This document shows, piece by piece, positions 45,853-59,356 of a stretch of DNA of 64,000 nt (position 1 is the stretch's first letter; every line of letters begins with the position of its first letter). Origin of the DNA: Lysobacter arenosi (lineage in GTDB: Bacteria > Pseudomonadota > Gammaproteobacteria > Xanthomonadales > Xanthomonadaceae). Position numbers and translations under genes: made by a program. Under the pieces are notes generated by a model, which saw only the letters and a program-made list of their open reading frames with translations, searched no databases and was not told where the DNA came from. The stretch covers positions 1,674,001 through 1,738,000 of the forward strand of contig NZ_CP071517.1 of assembly GCF_016613475.2 (NCBI RefSeq), given 5' to 3'.

Positions 45853-46328
45853 GCGCGCACCAGCAGGCACACCGCCATCGCCGCGATGCCTTCGCCGCGG
45901 CCGGTGAAGCCGAGCTTCTCGGTGGTGGTGGCCTTGATGCTGACGGCGTCCTCCGCCAAGCCCAGATCTCCTGCGAGCAACTGCCGCATCGCCGCCGCAT
46001 GCGGGCCGACCTTGGGGCGTTCGCAGATCACGGTGATGTCGGCATTGCCGAGTTGCCAGCCGCGCTCGCCGATCAGCGTCTGGCAGTGGCGCAGGAAGGC
46101 GCGGCTGTCTGCGTCCTTCCACTGCGGGTCGCTCGGCGGGAAATGCTGACCGATGTCGCCCAGCGCCAGTGCGCCGAGCATGGCGTCGCACAACGCGTGG
46201 ATGACCACGTCGCCATCGGAGTGGGCGACGATGCCGCGCTCGTGCGGCACGCGCACGCCGCCGAGCATGACGTGGTCGCCGTCGCCGAAGGCGTGGACGT
46301 CGAAACCCTGGCCGATGCGGATGTTCAT
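45849..46328 (-). CDS. ispF: 2-C-methyl-D-erythritol 2,4-cyclodiphosphate synthase
   Basis: 159 residues. Fifth step of the MEP isoprenoid pathway. Zinc site residues D10 and H12 in [10 protein letters not shown] and His in [17 protein letters not shown]; ending CLLVRA. ATG at 46326-46328. Sits 8 bp after ispD and overlaps truD by 4 bp. Confidence 0.97.
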   Translation of the reverse strand: MNIRIGQGFDVHAFGDGDHVMLGGVRVPHERGIVAHSDGDVVIHALCDAMLGALALGDIGQHFPPSDPQWKDADSRAFLRHCQTLIGERGWQLGNADITVICERPKVGPHAAAMRQLLAGDLGLAEDAVSIKATTTEKLGFTGRGEGIAAMAVCLLVRA

Positions 46329-46336
46329 GTACTGGG

Positions 46337-47038
46337 TTACCTGTTGGAAATCAGGTATCGCGCCAATGCCAGGTCGGCCGGCGTCGTCACCTTGAGGTTG
46401 TCCTCGCGTCCTTCGACCAGCGCCGGATGGGCGCCCACGCGCTCCATCGCCATCGCCTCGTCGGTGACCACGATGCCCTGCGCCTGCGCCTGCTCCAGCG
46501 CGGCCGTCAGGGCGCCGCGGCGGAACGCCTGCGGCGTGAATGCGCGCCACAGCCGCTCGCGCGGCTCGGTCGCGGCGATATGCGCGGCGGCGTCGGCACG
46601 CTTGAGCGTGTCGCGCACCGGAGCGCCGAGGATGGCGCCGTCGGCATGGGCACTGGCCGCTGCGATCAGTCGATCGAGGTCTTCACTGCGCAGGTTGGGC
46701 CGTGCCGCATCGTGCACCAGCACCAGCGTGTCGCTGCCGACCTCGACGGGAAGCGCCTGCAATGCCGCCAGCACCGAATCGGCGCGCTCGCCGCCGCCAA
46801 CGCAGCGCAACACCGGCTTGCCGTGCAGGTTGGCCCAGCCGGGCCACAGCGCGTCGTTCTTCGACAGCGCGACCATCGCGCCGGCAATGCGCGGGTGCGA
46901 GAGCAGCGCATCGAGCGCGTGGGCGATCAAGGGGCGGCCGGCAATTTCGAGGTACTGCTTGGGCGTCTCGCCACCAAAGCGCGAGCCACGACCAGCTGCG
47001 GGAATCACGGCCCAGATCACTTGGTCACTCGGGGTCAC
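46337..47038 (-). CDS. ispD: 2-C-methyl-D-erythritol 4-phosphate cytidylyltransferase
   Basis: 233 residues. Third step of the MEP pathway, transferring CMP to methylerythritol phosphate. The CTP-binding signature [20 protein letters not shown] and [10 protein letters not shown] are intact, as are the late [20 protein letters not shown] residues. The start is a GTG inside a triple 10-bp repeat (47021-47050); a second in-frame GTG lies six codons later (47018-47020, giving IWAVIPAAG). Usage is uncertain. Follows ftsB. Confidence 0.95.
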   Translation of the reverse strand: MTPSDQVIWAVIPAAGRGSRFGGETPKQYLEIAGRPLIAHALDALLSHPRIAGAMVALSKNDALWPGWANLHGKPVLRCVGGGERADSVLAALQALPVEVGSDTLVLVHDAARPNLRSEDLDRLIAAASAHADGAILGAPVRDTLKRADAAAHIAATEPRERLWRAFTPQAFRRGALTAALEQAQAQGIVVTDEAMAMERVGAHPALVEGREDNLKVTTPADLALARYLISNR

Positions 47039-47050
47039 TCGGGGTCACTC
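47021..47050. repeat. Triple 10-bp direct repeat at the ftsB/ispD junction
   Basis: TTGGTCACTC, GGGGTCACTC, GGGGTCACTC in a row. The copies carry the ftsB stop codon and the candidate GTG start of ispD. Confidence 0.85.
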
Positions 47051-47374
47051 AGGTTTCGGCTCGGTGTTTGCTTCCGGCCCCGGTGCCGCGCCTTCCGGCT
47101 CGACCACGCGGTAGAAGGTTTCGCCCGGCTTGATCATGCCCAGCTCGCTGCGTGCGCGTTCCTCGACCGCCGCCTCGCCGGACTTGAGGTCCTCGACTTC
47201 GGCGGCAAGCGCGTCGTTGCGCTGCTGCATGCCCTGGTTCTCGTGCGCCTGCTGCTGCACCTGCTGCTGCAGGCGGGCGACCGAGCGGCTGCCGCCCTCG
47301 CCCACCCACAGCCGGTACTGCAGGAACACCAGCAACCCGGCCAGTGCCAGCAGCAGCAGTCGCAAGCCGCGCAT
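47045..47374 (-). CDS. ftsB: Cell division protein FtsB
   Basis: 109 residues. A bitopic membrane protein: short cytoplasmic start, one helix (LRLLLLALAGLLVFLQYRLW) and a periplasmic coiled coil rich in Gln and Glu (ARLQQQVQQQAHENQGMQQR). The segment ERARSELGMIKPGETFYRVV is the FtsB/DivIC signature. Joins FtsL and FtsQ in the divisome. The C-terminal tail is Pro/Glu-rich. It lies between eno and ispD, the standard order in gammaproteobacteria. Confidence 0.95.
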   Translation of the reverse strand: MRGLRLLLLALAGLLVFLQYRLWVGEGGSRSVARLQQQVQQQAHENQGMQQRNDALAAEVEDLKSGEAAVEERARSELGMIKPGETFYRVVEPEGAAPGPEANTEPKPE

Positions 47375-47391
47375 GCGCCGGGTCTCCCGGC

Positions 47392-48714
<1,323 letters not shown>

Positions 48715-48829
48715 TCAAAGGGCATGGTGGCCGGACAGGCGCCAGCCGGGGACGATAGCCGAGTTGGGCCGGCGCCGCGCGGTCGCGGCGCCCTCCGGGG
48801 GTCGCAGGGGTTGGCTGCGCCCGGCATGG

Positions 48830-49663
48830 TCAGGCGTCGGCTTCCAGGAAACCGTTGCGCTTGGTGATCTCGTCGAGCTGCTTGAGCGTCTCCAGCAGCG
48901 CGCGCATCTTCGGCAGCGGCCAGGCGTTGGGGCCGTCGGAGAGGGCCTCGTCCGGCACCGGATGGGTTTCCATGAAGATGCCGGCAATGCCGACCGCCAT
49001 CGCCGCGCGCGCCAGCACCGGCACGAACTCGCGCTGGCCGCCGCTCTTGCCGTCGGCGCCGCCGGGCAGCTGCACCGAGTGGGTCGCGTCGAACACGACC
49101 GGGCAGCCGGTGTCGCGCATCACGCTCAGCGAGCGCATGTCCGACACCAGGTTGTTGTAGCCGAAGCTGGCACCGCGCTCGCAGGCCATGATCAGCTCGT
49201 TGCCGGTGGCCTTGGCCTTGTTGGTGACGTGCTTCATCTCCCACGGGGAGAGGAACTGGCCCTTCTTGATGTTCACCGGCAGGCCGGTGCGGGCCACGTT
49301 CTGGATGAAGTCGGTCTGGCGGCACAGGAACGCCGGGGTCTGCAGCACGTCGACGACGCTGGCGACCTCGTTCATCGGCGTGTACTCGTGCACGTCGGTC
49401 AGCACCGGCACGCCGATCTGCTTCTTCACTTCGGCCAGCACCTTCAGGCCCTCTTCCAGGCCCGGGCCGCGGAAGCTGGTGCCGGAGGTGCGGTTGGCCT
49501 TGTCGAAGCTCGACTTGAAGATGAAGTTGATGCCCAGCTCGGAAGTAATCTCCTTGAGCTTTCCGGCGACGTCGAGCTGGAGCTGCATCGACTCGATCAC
49601 GCACGGACCGGCGATCAGGAAGAAGGGCTGGTCGAGACCAGCTTCGAATCCGCAAAGCTTCAT
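48830..49663 (-). CDS. kdsA: 3-deoxy-8-phosphooctulonate synthase, metal-dependent type
   Basis: 277 residues. Makes KDO 8-phosphate from arabinose 5-phosphate and PEP for lipopolysaccharide. The strand-1 motif reads [12 protein letters not shown], with Cys at the position where Escherichia coli KdsA has Asn; this Cys is the mark of the metal-dependent class. Other motifs ([32 protein letters not shown] and [11 protein letters not shown]) are intact. AGGAG precedes the ATG. Between pyrG and eno. Confidence 0.96.
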   Translation of the reverse strand: MKLCGFEAGLDQPFFLIAGPCVIESMQLQLDVAGKLKEITSELGINFIFKSSFDKANRTSGTSFRGPGLEEGLKVLAEVKKQIGVPVLTDVHEYTPMNEVASVVDVLQTPAFLCRQTDFIQNVARTGLPVNIKKGQFLSPWEMKHVTNKAKATGNELIMACERGASFGYNNLVSDMRSLSVMRDTGCPVVFDATHSVQLPGGADGKSGGQREFVPVLARAAMAVGIAGIFMETHPVPDEALSDGPNAWPLPKMRALLETLKQLDEITKRNGFLEADA

Positions 49664-49717
49664 GCATCACTCCTGGTTGCCGTCGTCACGCGAACGACGG
49701 TCAAAGACAAACGCAAG

Positions 49718-49748
49718 GTGGGTCCCGGCTTCCGCCGGGACGACGTGG
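49718..49748. repeat. Short REP-like palindrome between pyrG and kdsA
   Basis: GGGTCCCGGCTTCCGCCGGG with flanking ACGACG; second copy of the palindrome at 40642-40669. Confidence 0.65.
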
Positions 49749-49766
49749 CGGATGCGGCCGCAGCCG

Positions 49767-51428
<1,662 letters not shown>

Positions 51429-51585
51429 TCATGGTTTTGCTACCGCTGGAAAGCCATAGTCTACAGGCTGAGTCGCTTTCCGGCGAGCCGTCCGGGCTCC
51501 GCAGGGCCGTTCAGATGCCGCGGAATAGTCCTTCGACTTCGGCCCTGCGGGCCTACGCTCAGGACGAACGGTGATTCCACAAAAG

Positions 51586-51613
51586 GCAACGCCCCGGCAG
51601 GCCGGGGCGTTGC
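51586..51613 (-). terminator. Terminator after the small exported protein gene
   Basis: GCAACGCCCCGGC pairs with GCCGGGGCGTTGC; on the minus strand it is followed by CTTTTG. It lies 27 bases past the stop at 51640 and isolates this gene from pyrG. Confidence 0.8.
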
Positions 51614-51639
51614 GGGTCAAACCTTTTGAGCCGGCAGGC

Positions 51640-51897
51640 TCAGCGGTCGTCCTCTTCCTCGGGCTCGACCTCGGGGCGGGACTTGGACTTGTCGCTCTTG
51701 CCGCCCTTGTTGGCGTCGTTCTGGGCCTTGCCGGTCTTGTCGGCCTTGCCGGACTGCGCTGCGTCGGCCTTCTGGGCCTGCGCGGCCTGTTCCTTGGCCT
51801 TGGCATCGGCCTGGGCGTCCTGCTGCTGCGCAAATGCCAGCGGCGACGCCAGCATCGCGGCGATCAGGCTCGGGAGCAGTAGCTTGCGGGTATTCAT
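51640..51897 (-). CDS. Small exported Lys/Glu-rich protein
   Basis: 85 residues. A signal peptide (LLLPSLIAAMLASPLAFAQ) cleaved after AFA-Q leaves about 62 residues of low complexity: Ala/Gln/Asp/Lys-rich (AQADAKAKEQAAQAQKADAA), then Gly/Lys, and an acidic end EPEEEDDR. Probably disordered. No family recognised. Own terminator downstream. Confidence 0.7.
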   Translation of the reverse strand: MNTRKLLLPSLIAAMLASPLAFAQQQDAQADAKAKEQAAQAQKADAAQSGKADKTGKAQNDANKGGKSDKSKSRPEVEPEEEDDR

Positions 51898-52170
51898 GCG
51901 TAAGACCTCCTGGGGAACAATAGCGACAGCGCCATCTTTATTGCATAACGCGTCACGGGACGCGCGGTTGACGACCGGGCGACCCTAGCGGCGCCTTCCG
52001 TAGCCGGGACTGAACGGCTTGCGCGAAGTGGCCCCGGCGGCGTCGCCATGCCCTCCCCAGATGCGGCCGGAACCCTGTCGCTTCAAGGGCGCACCCCGGG
52101 CACCGGAGCGCGCGGTTGAATTTCCGCCGCTACACGCAGACCATCCCCGCTCCTGCCCCCGCTGTCGTAG

Positions 52171-54084
<1,914 letters not shown>

Positions 54085-54206
54085 GGCCCGACCAACTATA
54101 AAAGGGGGGCGTTGCGCGAGAGCGCCCCGCGCGCGGTACCCGCCTGGTCACCTGGCCAGGCGGTAAAAAAGGGGAAGTTGCACAAAGCTCTGGGGAGAGA
54201 CTTGTG

Positions 54207-55883
54207 ATGACGAAGCAACGTGTAGCGGTGGCGCTTTGCGTCGCCGTGGTGCTGGCTGCGTGTGGCGGTGGCGGTGGCGGTGGCGGTGGCAAAGCCAGAA
54301 GCGGACCGGTCGCGGTCGCGCCACCGCCTCCGGCTCCGCCTGCACCCCCGCCCCCGCCACCACCCCCACCCGCGCCGACGGCGTCAGTGACAGTCGCGAT
54401 CAGTTCGGCGCCGGTGGCGCAGAACATCGACTACGGCGACGCCTTCAGCATGTCGCTGGACGGCACGTGGAGCGGCAGCAACCTGGGCGCGTCGGCCGTA
54501 TACCTGCAGGTCGCCGACAGCGGCGGCACGTTCTCGACGCCAGCGGTGCAGGCAGCGCCTGCAAACGGCACGTTCCACTTTGCGCTGGACACGATCGCCA
54601 ACGTCCAGGCCGGTGACCGCACCGGCACGCTGACGGTTCGCGCGTGCATGGACCAGGCATGTGCGCAGCAGTACACCAACGCGTCGGCGAGCCTCGGCTA
54701 CCGGTTGCAGGTAGCCGCGGTGGGCGAATGGGAGACCATCCAGCGCGACGCCACGCACAATGCCTACGTACCGGTCAGGCTGGACCCGACGCGCTTTGCC
54801 AAGGCCTGGGAATGGACCTTCCCCAAAGAGGCAACGGCCGCGGACTCTTACATCCTGAGGCCGGTAACGGGTCCGGGCGCCGTGTATGTCGTCGGCGGCA
54901 ACCTCGACATCAACGAAGATACTTATGGGGTCTCGGTGTTCGCGCTGGATGAAAGCAGCGGCGCAGTGAAATGGACCACGCCGGTGCCCGAGAACAATGC
55001 ATCGGCACCCGCCGCTGCGGGCGGCTTGATCTACATCCCGACGTACAACAGCAGCACCCACTTCCTCGCCCTCGACGCCAACAACGGCAGTGTGCGCTTC
55101 AATTACACACAAGCTCTGCCGTCTCAGCAGTTCATCGCCCCGACAATCTTCGCAGGCACTGCCTACTTCATCGCAGGCATGAACGGCAACGAGATCCACG
55201 CCGCCAATGCGAATACCGGGGCGCGGCAGTGGGCGCAACCCCGCATCGGCCACGTGCCCACCACACCAGCGGTGGACCAGAGTTTCGCGTACTACTTCGG
55301 AAGCGGCGCGCTGAACATCGTGGATCGCCTCACGGGCGGCCCCGTTGCCTCGCTTGCGGACCCGTCTTCGGACGGTAACGACCAACCCACCACCACGGTA
55401 TCGGTACTGGGTTCCCGCAGCAACGTGATCGTGAATTCGTACAAAGCAAACTCGTACCCACTAACCAGCTTCAACGTTGTTTCCCGCACCCGGGAGTGGT
55501 CCACCCAAGCCTCCTATCGCTCGCTGTTTGCGGCGGCTCCCGGCGTGATCTATGCAATCCGCCGTGGAGGAACCACGGTACCGGTGATGCATGCAATCGA
55601 TGAGGCCACGGGCAACGTCGTGGGCACCTGGAGTCCGCCGGCCAGCGATGCGCAGGAGTACTCCACCGCCAACGTCGTCGCCACAAAAAACCTGGTGATC
55701 GTCAGCACGGCCTCGTTCGCAAGGCCGGGGTACACGTATGCGGTCGACAGGGCCACCATGCAGACCGTGTGGAGTTATCCGGAGTCCAGCAGCGCGGTGA
55801 TCTCGGCCAATGGCACGTTGTACCTGCTCGCCGGGGACCCGCAGTTTGCGTTCACGCGGCTCATCGCGTTCAAGACGCGTTGA
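54207..55883 (+). CDS. PQQ-type beta-propeller lipoprotein
   Basis: 558 residues. The signal VALCVAVVLAAC is lipidated at its Cys and followed by nine glycines, then a Pro-rich stretch, together a flexible tether. A beta-sandwich-like segment (about 55-155) precedes a propeller of PQQ-like blades (for example GAVYVVGGNLD, SVFALDESSGAVKWTTPVP and GSGALNIVDRLTG). Outer-membrane or periplasmic scaffold; the partner is unknown. A GTG one codon upstream (54204) is an alternative start; GGGGAG precedes both. Not BamB-like in context: no neighbouring der, hisS or eng genes. Confidence 0.85.
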   Translation: MTKQRVAVALCVAVVLAACGGGGGGGGGKARSGPVAVAPPPPAPPAPPPPPPPPPAPTASVTVAISSAPVAQNIDYGDAFSMSLDGTWSGSNLGASAVYLQVADSGGTFSTPAVQAAPANGTFHFALDTIANVQAGDRTGTLTVRACMDQACAQQYTNASASLGYRLQVAAVGEWETIQRDATHNAYVPVRLDPTRFAKAWEWTFPKEATAADSYILRPVTGPGAVYVVGGNLDINEDTYGVSVFALDESSGAVKWTTPVPENNASAPAAAGGLIYIPTYNSSTHFLALDANNGSVRFNYTQALPSQQFIAPTIFAGTAYFIAGMNGNEIHAANANTGARQWAQPRIGHVPTTPAVDQSFAYYFGSGALNIVDRLTGGPVASLADPSSDGNDQPTTTVSVLGSRSNVIVNSYKANSYPLTSFNVVSRTREWSTQASYRSLFAAAPGVIYAIRRGGTTVPVMHAIDEATGNVVGTWSPPASDAQEYSTANVVATKNLVIVSTASFARPGYTYAVDRATMQTVWSYPESSSAVISANGTLYLLAGDPQFAFTRLIAFKTR

Positions 55884-55913
55884 GCCTCAAGGCACGATTC
55901 GCCGCGGTGCGCC

Positions 55914-57167
55914 TCAGCGCATCGCGGCGAGCTGCGTCTTCAGCGGTCGTGCGAACGCCGCGGGGCGGCAGCGCCCCAGCGTGACCCGCGGCGTCGCGTG
56001 CCAGCGCGCGCAGTCGTCGATCGCGCGGGCCACGGATTGCGCCAGCGCCTCGTCGGCGACGATTCCCTCTTCCAGGTACAGGGCCTTGACCTCGAACACG
56101 CCCTCGCGCCGGTGCGCCTTGGCGTCGAGCCGTCCGACGAGGCGCCCGCCTACCAGGATCGGCAGCACGAAGTAGCCGTAGCGACGCTTTGGCTCGGGCG
56201 TGTAGCACTCCAGCGTGTAATCGAAGCCGAAGAATTCGCTGGCGCGTTCGCGGTCCCAGACCACCGGGTCGAACGGCGAAAGCAGCGTGGCATGGGTCGC
56301 GCGCAGGCGGCCGGAAGCAGCACGTTCCAGTTGCGGCGCCAGATCGGGATGGACGTAACCCGGTGCCGTCCATCCGCGCACTTCGACACGCAGCAGCGCG
56401 CCCTCCTCCACCAGATCGTCCAGGTCGGCGTCGCGCAGGCGCGGTCGCAGGCGGTAGTAGTCGGCAATCCAGCGTGCCTGGGTGATACCGAGCGCGCGCA
56501 CCGACTTGAGCAGCAGTTCCCGCCGCGCCAGCGCGGTCGGCACCGCGGCGCTGTTCCAGTCGGTCTGCACCTCACCGATCACGCGTTCGGCGAGGTCGTA
56601 GACGCGGTGGAAGTTCTCGCGCCGGCTGACCATCAACTCGCCGAGGGCAAACGAGGCTTCCAGCCACAGCTTTTCGTTCTTCCATTGCCACCAGCCGCCG
56701 CCGCTGCCGCTGCCGGCCTCGCGCTCGAAGTCGGCCGCCTTGACCGCGCCGCGCTCGCGCACGTGGGCGAGCAGCTGTGCAATCTCGGCACCGTGCTCGG
56801 CATGGCGGTGGCGGGCGTTGCGGATCGCCCAATGATGTTCGCGATGCGCGATCGCGCTGCGCAGCAGCGTGTAGTCGCCGACCGGGGCGAAACAGGCCTC
56901 GTGCGCCCAGGTCTCGAAGATGGCGCGTTGCGCCAGCAGTTCGTCAAGCCAGTCGGCGGGATACGCGCCGACGCGCGAAAACAGCACCAGGTACGGGCTG
57001 CGCGCTACGACGTGGATGGTGTCGATCTGCAGCAGCTGCATGCGCGCGATCGCCGCGAGCAGGTCGGCCTTGCGCGCCCGCGCGCGCGGGCGCGCAGCCA
57101 GTCCCTGCGCGGCCAGGTGCAGCGCGCGCGCCTGTGCCGGCGCCAGCACCGTGACGGCGCCGGTCAC
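55914..57167 (-). CDS. ycaQ: YcaQ-type winged-helix DNA glycosylase (HTH_42)
   Basis: 417 residues. Family members of the AlkZ/YcaQ group excise alkylated or cross-linked bases. The catalytic-loop QxD motif appears as LQIDTIHVVARS near residue 45. FETWAHEACFAPVGDY, the LEASFALGELMVSRRENFHR wing and LLSPFDPVVWDRERA agree with the family. The start is a GTG at 57165-57167, 10 bp after the hutG stop. An alternative GTG lies five codons on. The QxD form places it with YcaQ (AlkX), active on interstrand cross-links, rather than with AlkZ (QxQ). Confidence 0.88.
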   Translation of the reverse strand: MTGAVTVLAPAQARALHLAAQGLAARPRARARKADLLAAIARMQLLQIDTIHVVARSPYLVLFSRVGAYPADWLDELLAQRAIFETWAHEACFAPVGDYTLLRSAIAHREHHWAIRNARHRHAEHGAEIAQLLAHVRERGAVKAADFEREAGSGSGGGWWQWKNEKLWLEASFALGELMVSRRENFHRVYDLAERVIGEVQTDWNSAAVPTALARRELLLKSVRALGITQARWIADYYRLRPRLRDADLDDLVEEGALLRVEVRGWTAPGYVHPDLAPQLERAASGRLRATHATLLSPFDPVVWDRERASEFFGFDYTLECYTPEPKRRYGYFVLPILVGGRLVGRLDAKAHRREGVFEVKALYLEEGIVADEALAQSVARAIDDCARWHATPRVTLGRCRPAAFARPLKTQLAAMR

Positions 57168-57177
57168 GCCGTCGCCT

Positions 57178-57966
57178 TCATGGTTTCAGCGTTGCCTGCA
57201 GCAGGGCCGTCAGCAGCTTGCGCAGATGCGCGGCCTTGCCCGCGTCGTAGGCGAAGCTGTCCTCGTCCATGTAGTTGCGCTGGCTGATCTCCATCTGCAC
57301 CGCGTCGATGCCGCGCGCCGGCTCGCCATAGTGGCGGGTGATGTAACCGCCCTTGAAGCGCCCGTTGACGATGAAGTCGTACTCGTCCTGCGCGGCCAGC
57401 AGCGACTCGAGCCGGTGCTGCAGCGCCGGCGAACAGCTGGCGCCGGCGGACGTGCCGAGGTTGAGATCGGGCAGCCGGCCTTCGAACAGGAACGGCAGGT
57501 CGCTGCCGCGGATCGAGTGCCCTTCCCACAGCACCACGCGACCGTGCTCGCCGTGGGTGCGGTCGAGTTCGCCGCGCAGCGCCTCGTGATACGGACGCCA
57601 GTAGGTGTCCACGCGCTGTGCGATCTCCGCCGGCGACGGCGCCTGGCCTTCCAGGTACACCGGCTCGCCGGTGAACTGCACGGCCGGGCACAGGCCGGTG
57701 GTGTTCTGGCCGGGGTACAGCGAGGTGTCGTCGGGCGGGCGGTTGAGGTCGACGACGTAGCGCGAATGCCGCGGCACGATGACCGACGCGCCCAGCTCGC
57801 GGGCGAAGTCGTAGAGGATCGACACGTGCCAGTCGGTGTCCGGCGCCACGCGTGCGCGCTCGGTCATGCGCTCGGCCAGCGCCTGCGGAATATGGCTGCC
57901 GTCGTGCGGCAGGCTGACCAGCAACGGCGCGGTGCCACGATGCAGGGTGTAGATTTCGTCGTTCAT
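57178..57966 (-). CDS. hutG: N-formylglutamate deformylase
   Basis: 262 residues. Hydrolyses N-formylglutamate to glutamate and formate. Matching pieces are LLVSLPHDGSHIP, DTDWHV, YVVDLNRPPDD, EGHSIRGSDLP and the late QMEISQRNYMDED. Start ATG 57964-57966 with AGGA eight bases upstream; a TTG two codons earlier is less likely. The other hut genes are not in the window. Alone between the glutathione reductase and ycaQ-type genes; cotranscription is likely. Confidence 0.92.
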   Translation of the reverse strand: MNDEIYTLHRGTAPLLVSLPHDGSHIPQALAERMTERARVAPDTDWHVSILYDFARELGASVIVPRHSRYVVDLNRPPDDTSLYPGQNTTGLCPAVQFTGEPVYLEGQAPSPAEIAQRVDTYWRPYHEALRGELDRTHGEHGRVVLWEGHSIRGSDLPFLFEGRLPDLNLGTSAGASCSPALQHRLESLLAAQDEYDFIVNGRFKGGYITRHYGEPARGIDAVQMEISQRNYMDEDSFAYDAGKAAHLRKLLTALLQATLKP

Positions 57967-57991
57967 TTCCAAATGTCCTGTTGCAGCGCTG

Positions 57992-59356
57992 TCAGCGCAT
58001 CAGCACCACTTCCTCGGCGCTGGTCGGGTGGATCGCCACGGTCTCGCGCAGGTCCTGCAGGGTGATGCCGCGCTTGAGGGCGACCGCGAAGCCCTGCAGG
58101 ATCTCGTCGGCGGCCTCGCCCATCAGGTGGATGCCGACGACGCGGCGATCCTCGCCGACGCAGACCAGCTTGAACAGGCTGCGCTGCGGCACGTCGGCCA
58201 GTGCATTCAACATCGGCCGGAACGCGGCGCGATAGACATGCACGGCCTCGCTGCCGTGCTCGGCGCGGGCGTCGGCCTCGGTCAAACCGACCTGGCCGAA
58301 CGGCGGGTGCGAGAACACCACGGTCGGGATGTCGCGCTGGTCGAGCACGGCCTGGCTGCCGCCATAGACGCGGTCCATCAGGCGGCGCGCGGCGGCGATC
58401 GCGACCGGCGTCAGCTGCGCGTTGGCGGTGATGTCGCCGACGGCATAGACGCCTTCGACACTCGTCTCGTGGCGCTCGTTGACCGCGATGCAGCCGTCGG
58501 CATCGGTGGCGACACCCACGGCCTCCAGCCCCAGGCGCTCGCTGTTGGGGCGGCGCCCGGTGGCGAACAGCACTGCATCGTAGCGATCGCTGGCGCTGCC
58601 GTCGGCGCTGCGCAGGCGAACACCGCCGCTGTCGGGTTCCACCGCGGCCAGGTGCTGGTCGAAGCAGATGCGAACGCCGGACTGTCGATAATCCTCGGTC
58701 AGTTGCTCGACCACGTCGTGGTCGAATCCCCTGAGCAGATGCGAACCGCGCACGTACATTTCGACCCGGCTGCCCAGCGCCTGCAGCACGCCGGCCAGCT
58801 CCACCGCGATGTAGCCGCCGCCGACAACGGCCACGCGCGCGGGCGCGGCGCGCCACTGGAAGAAATCGTCGGAGACGACGCCCAGGTCGGCGCCGGGGAT
58901 GTCCGGTCGCTCCGGCCGCCCGCCGGTGGCGATCAGCAGGTGGCGGGCACGCAGGCGCGTCCCGTTCTCGCATTCGACCGTGCGCGAATCGACCAGGTGC
59001 GCGCGCATCGGCGCGAGCACGATGCCGGCCGCGTCCAGGCGGCGCCGGTAGCTGGAATGGATGCCTTCGATGTAGCGCTCGCGGTGGACGATGAACTCGG
59101 GCCAGTTCAGCGCCGCCGGTTGCACCGGAAAGCCCAGCGTCGGCGCGAGCTTCATCTTCGCCGCCACCTCCGCGGCCAGCCACATCGCCTTCTTCGGCAC
59201 GCAGCCGACATTGACGCAGGTGCCGCCGAGCAGGTGCGGCTCGAGCAGCGCCACGCGCGCGCCGTGTTCGGCGGCGCGGAAGGCGCCTGCCAGGCCACCG
59301 GATCCGCCCCCGATCACGATGAGGTCGAATTCGCTGGTGGCTGGCCGGGTGTTCAT
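57992..59356 (-). CDS. gor: Glutathione reductase
   Basis: 454 residues. FAD/NADPH disulfide reductase. FAD loop DLIVIGGGSGGLAGA, redox pair C47/C52 in GGTCVNVGCVPKK, NADPH loop AVVGGGYIAVELAG, second FAD site SVEGVYAVGDI and the catalytic H443 in HPTSAEE. NADPH preference is typical of Gor, but I did not confirm it from residues after the second Gly-rich loop (SRVEMYVRGSHLLRG shows R residues where NADPH enzymes have them). The start overlaps the upstream oxidoreductase stop by 4 bp. Confidence 0.94.
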   Translation of the reverse strand: MNTRPATSEFDLIVIGGGSGGLAGAFRAAEHGARVALLEPHLLGGTCVNVGCVPKKAMWLAAEVAAKMKLAPTLGFPVQPAALNWPEFIVHRERYIEGIHSSYRRRLDAAGIVLAPMRAHLVDSRTVECENGTRLRARHLLIATGGRPERPDIPGADLGVVSDDFFQWRAAPARVAVVGGGYIAVELAGVLQALGSRVEMYVRGSHLLRGFDHDVVEQLTEDYRQSGVRICFDQHLAAVEPDSGGVRLRSADGSASDRYDAVLFATGRRPNSERLGLEAVGVATDADGCIAVNERHETSVEGVYAVGDITANAQLTPVAIAAARRLMDRVYGGSQAVLDQRDIPTVVFSHPPFGQVGLTEADARAEHGSEAVHVYRAAFRPMLNALADVPQRSLFKLVCVGEDRRVVGIHLMGEAADEILQGFAVALKRGITLQDLRETVAIHPTSAEEVVLMR

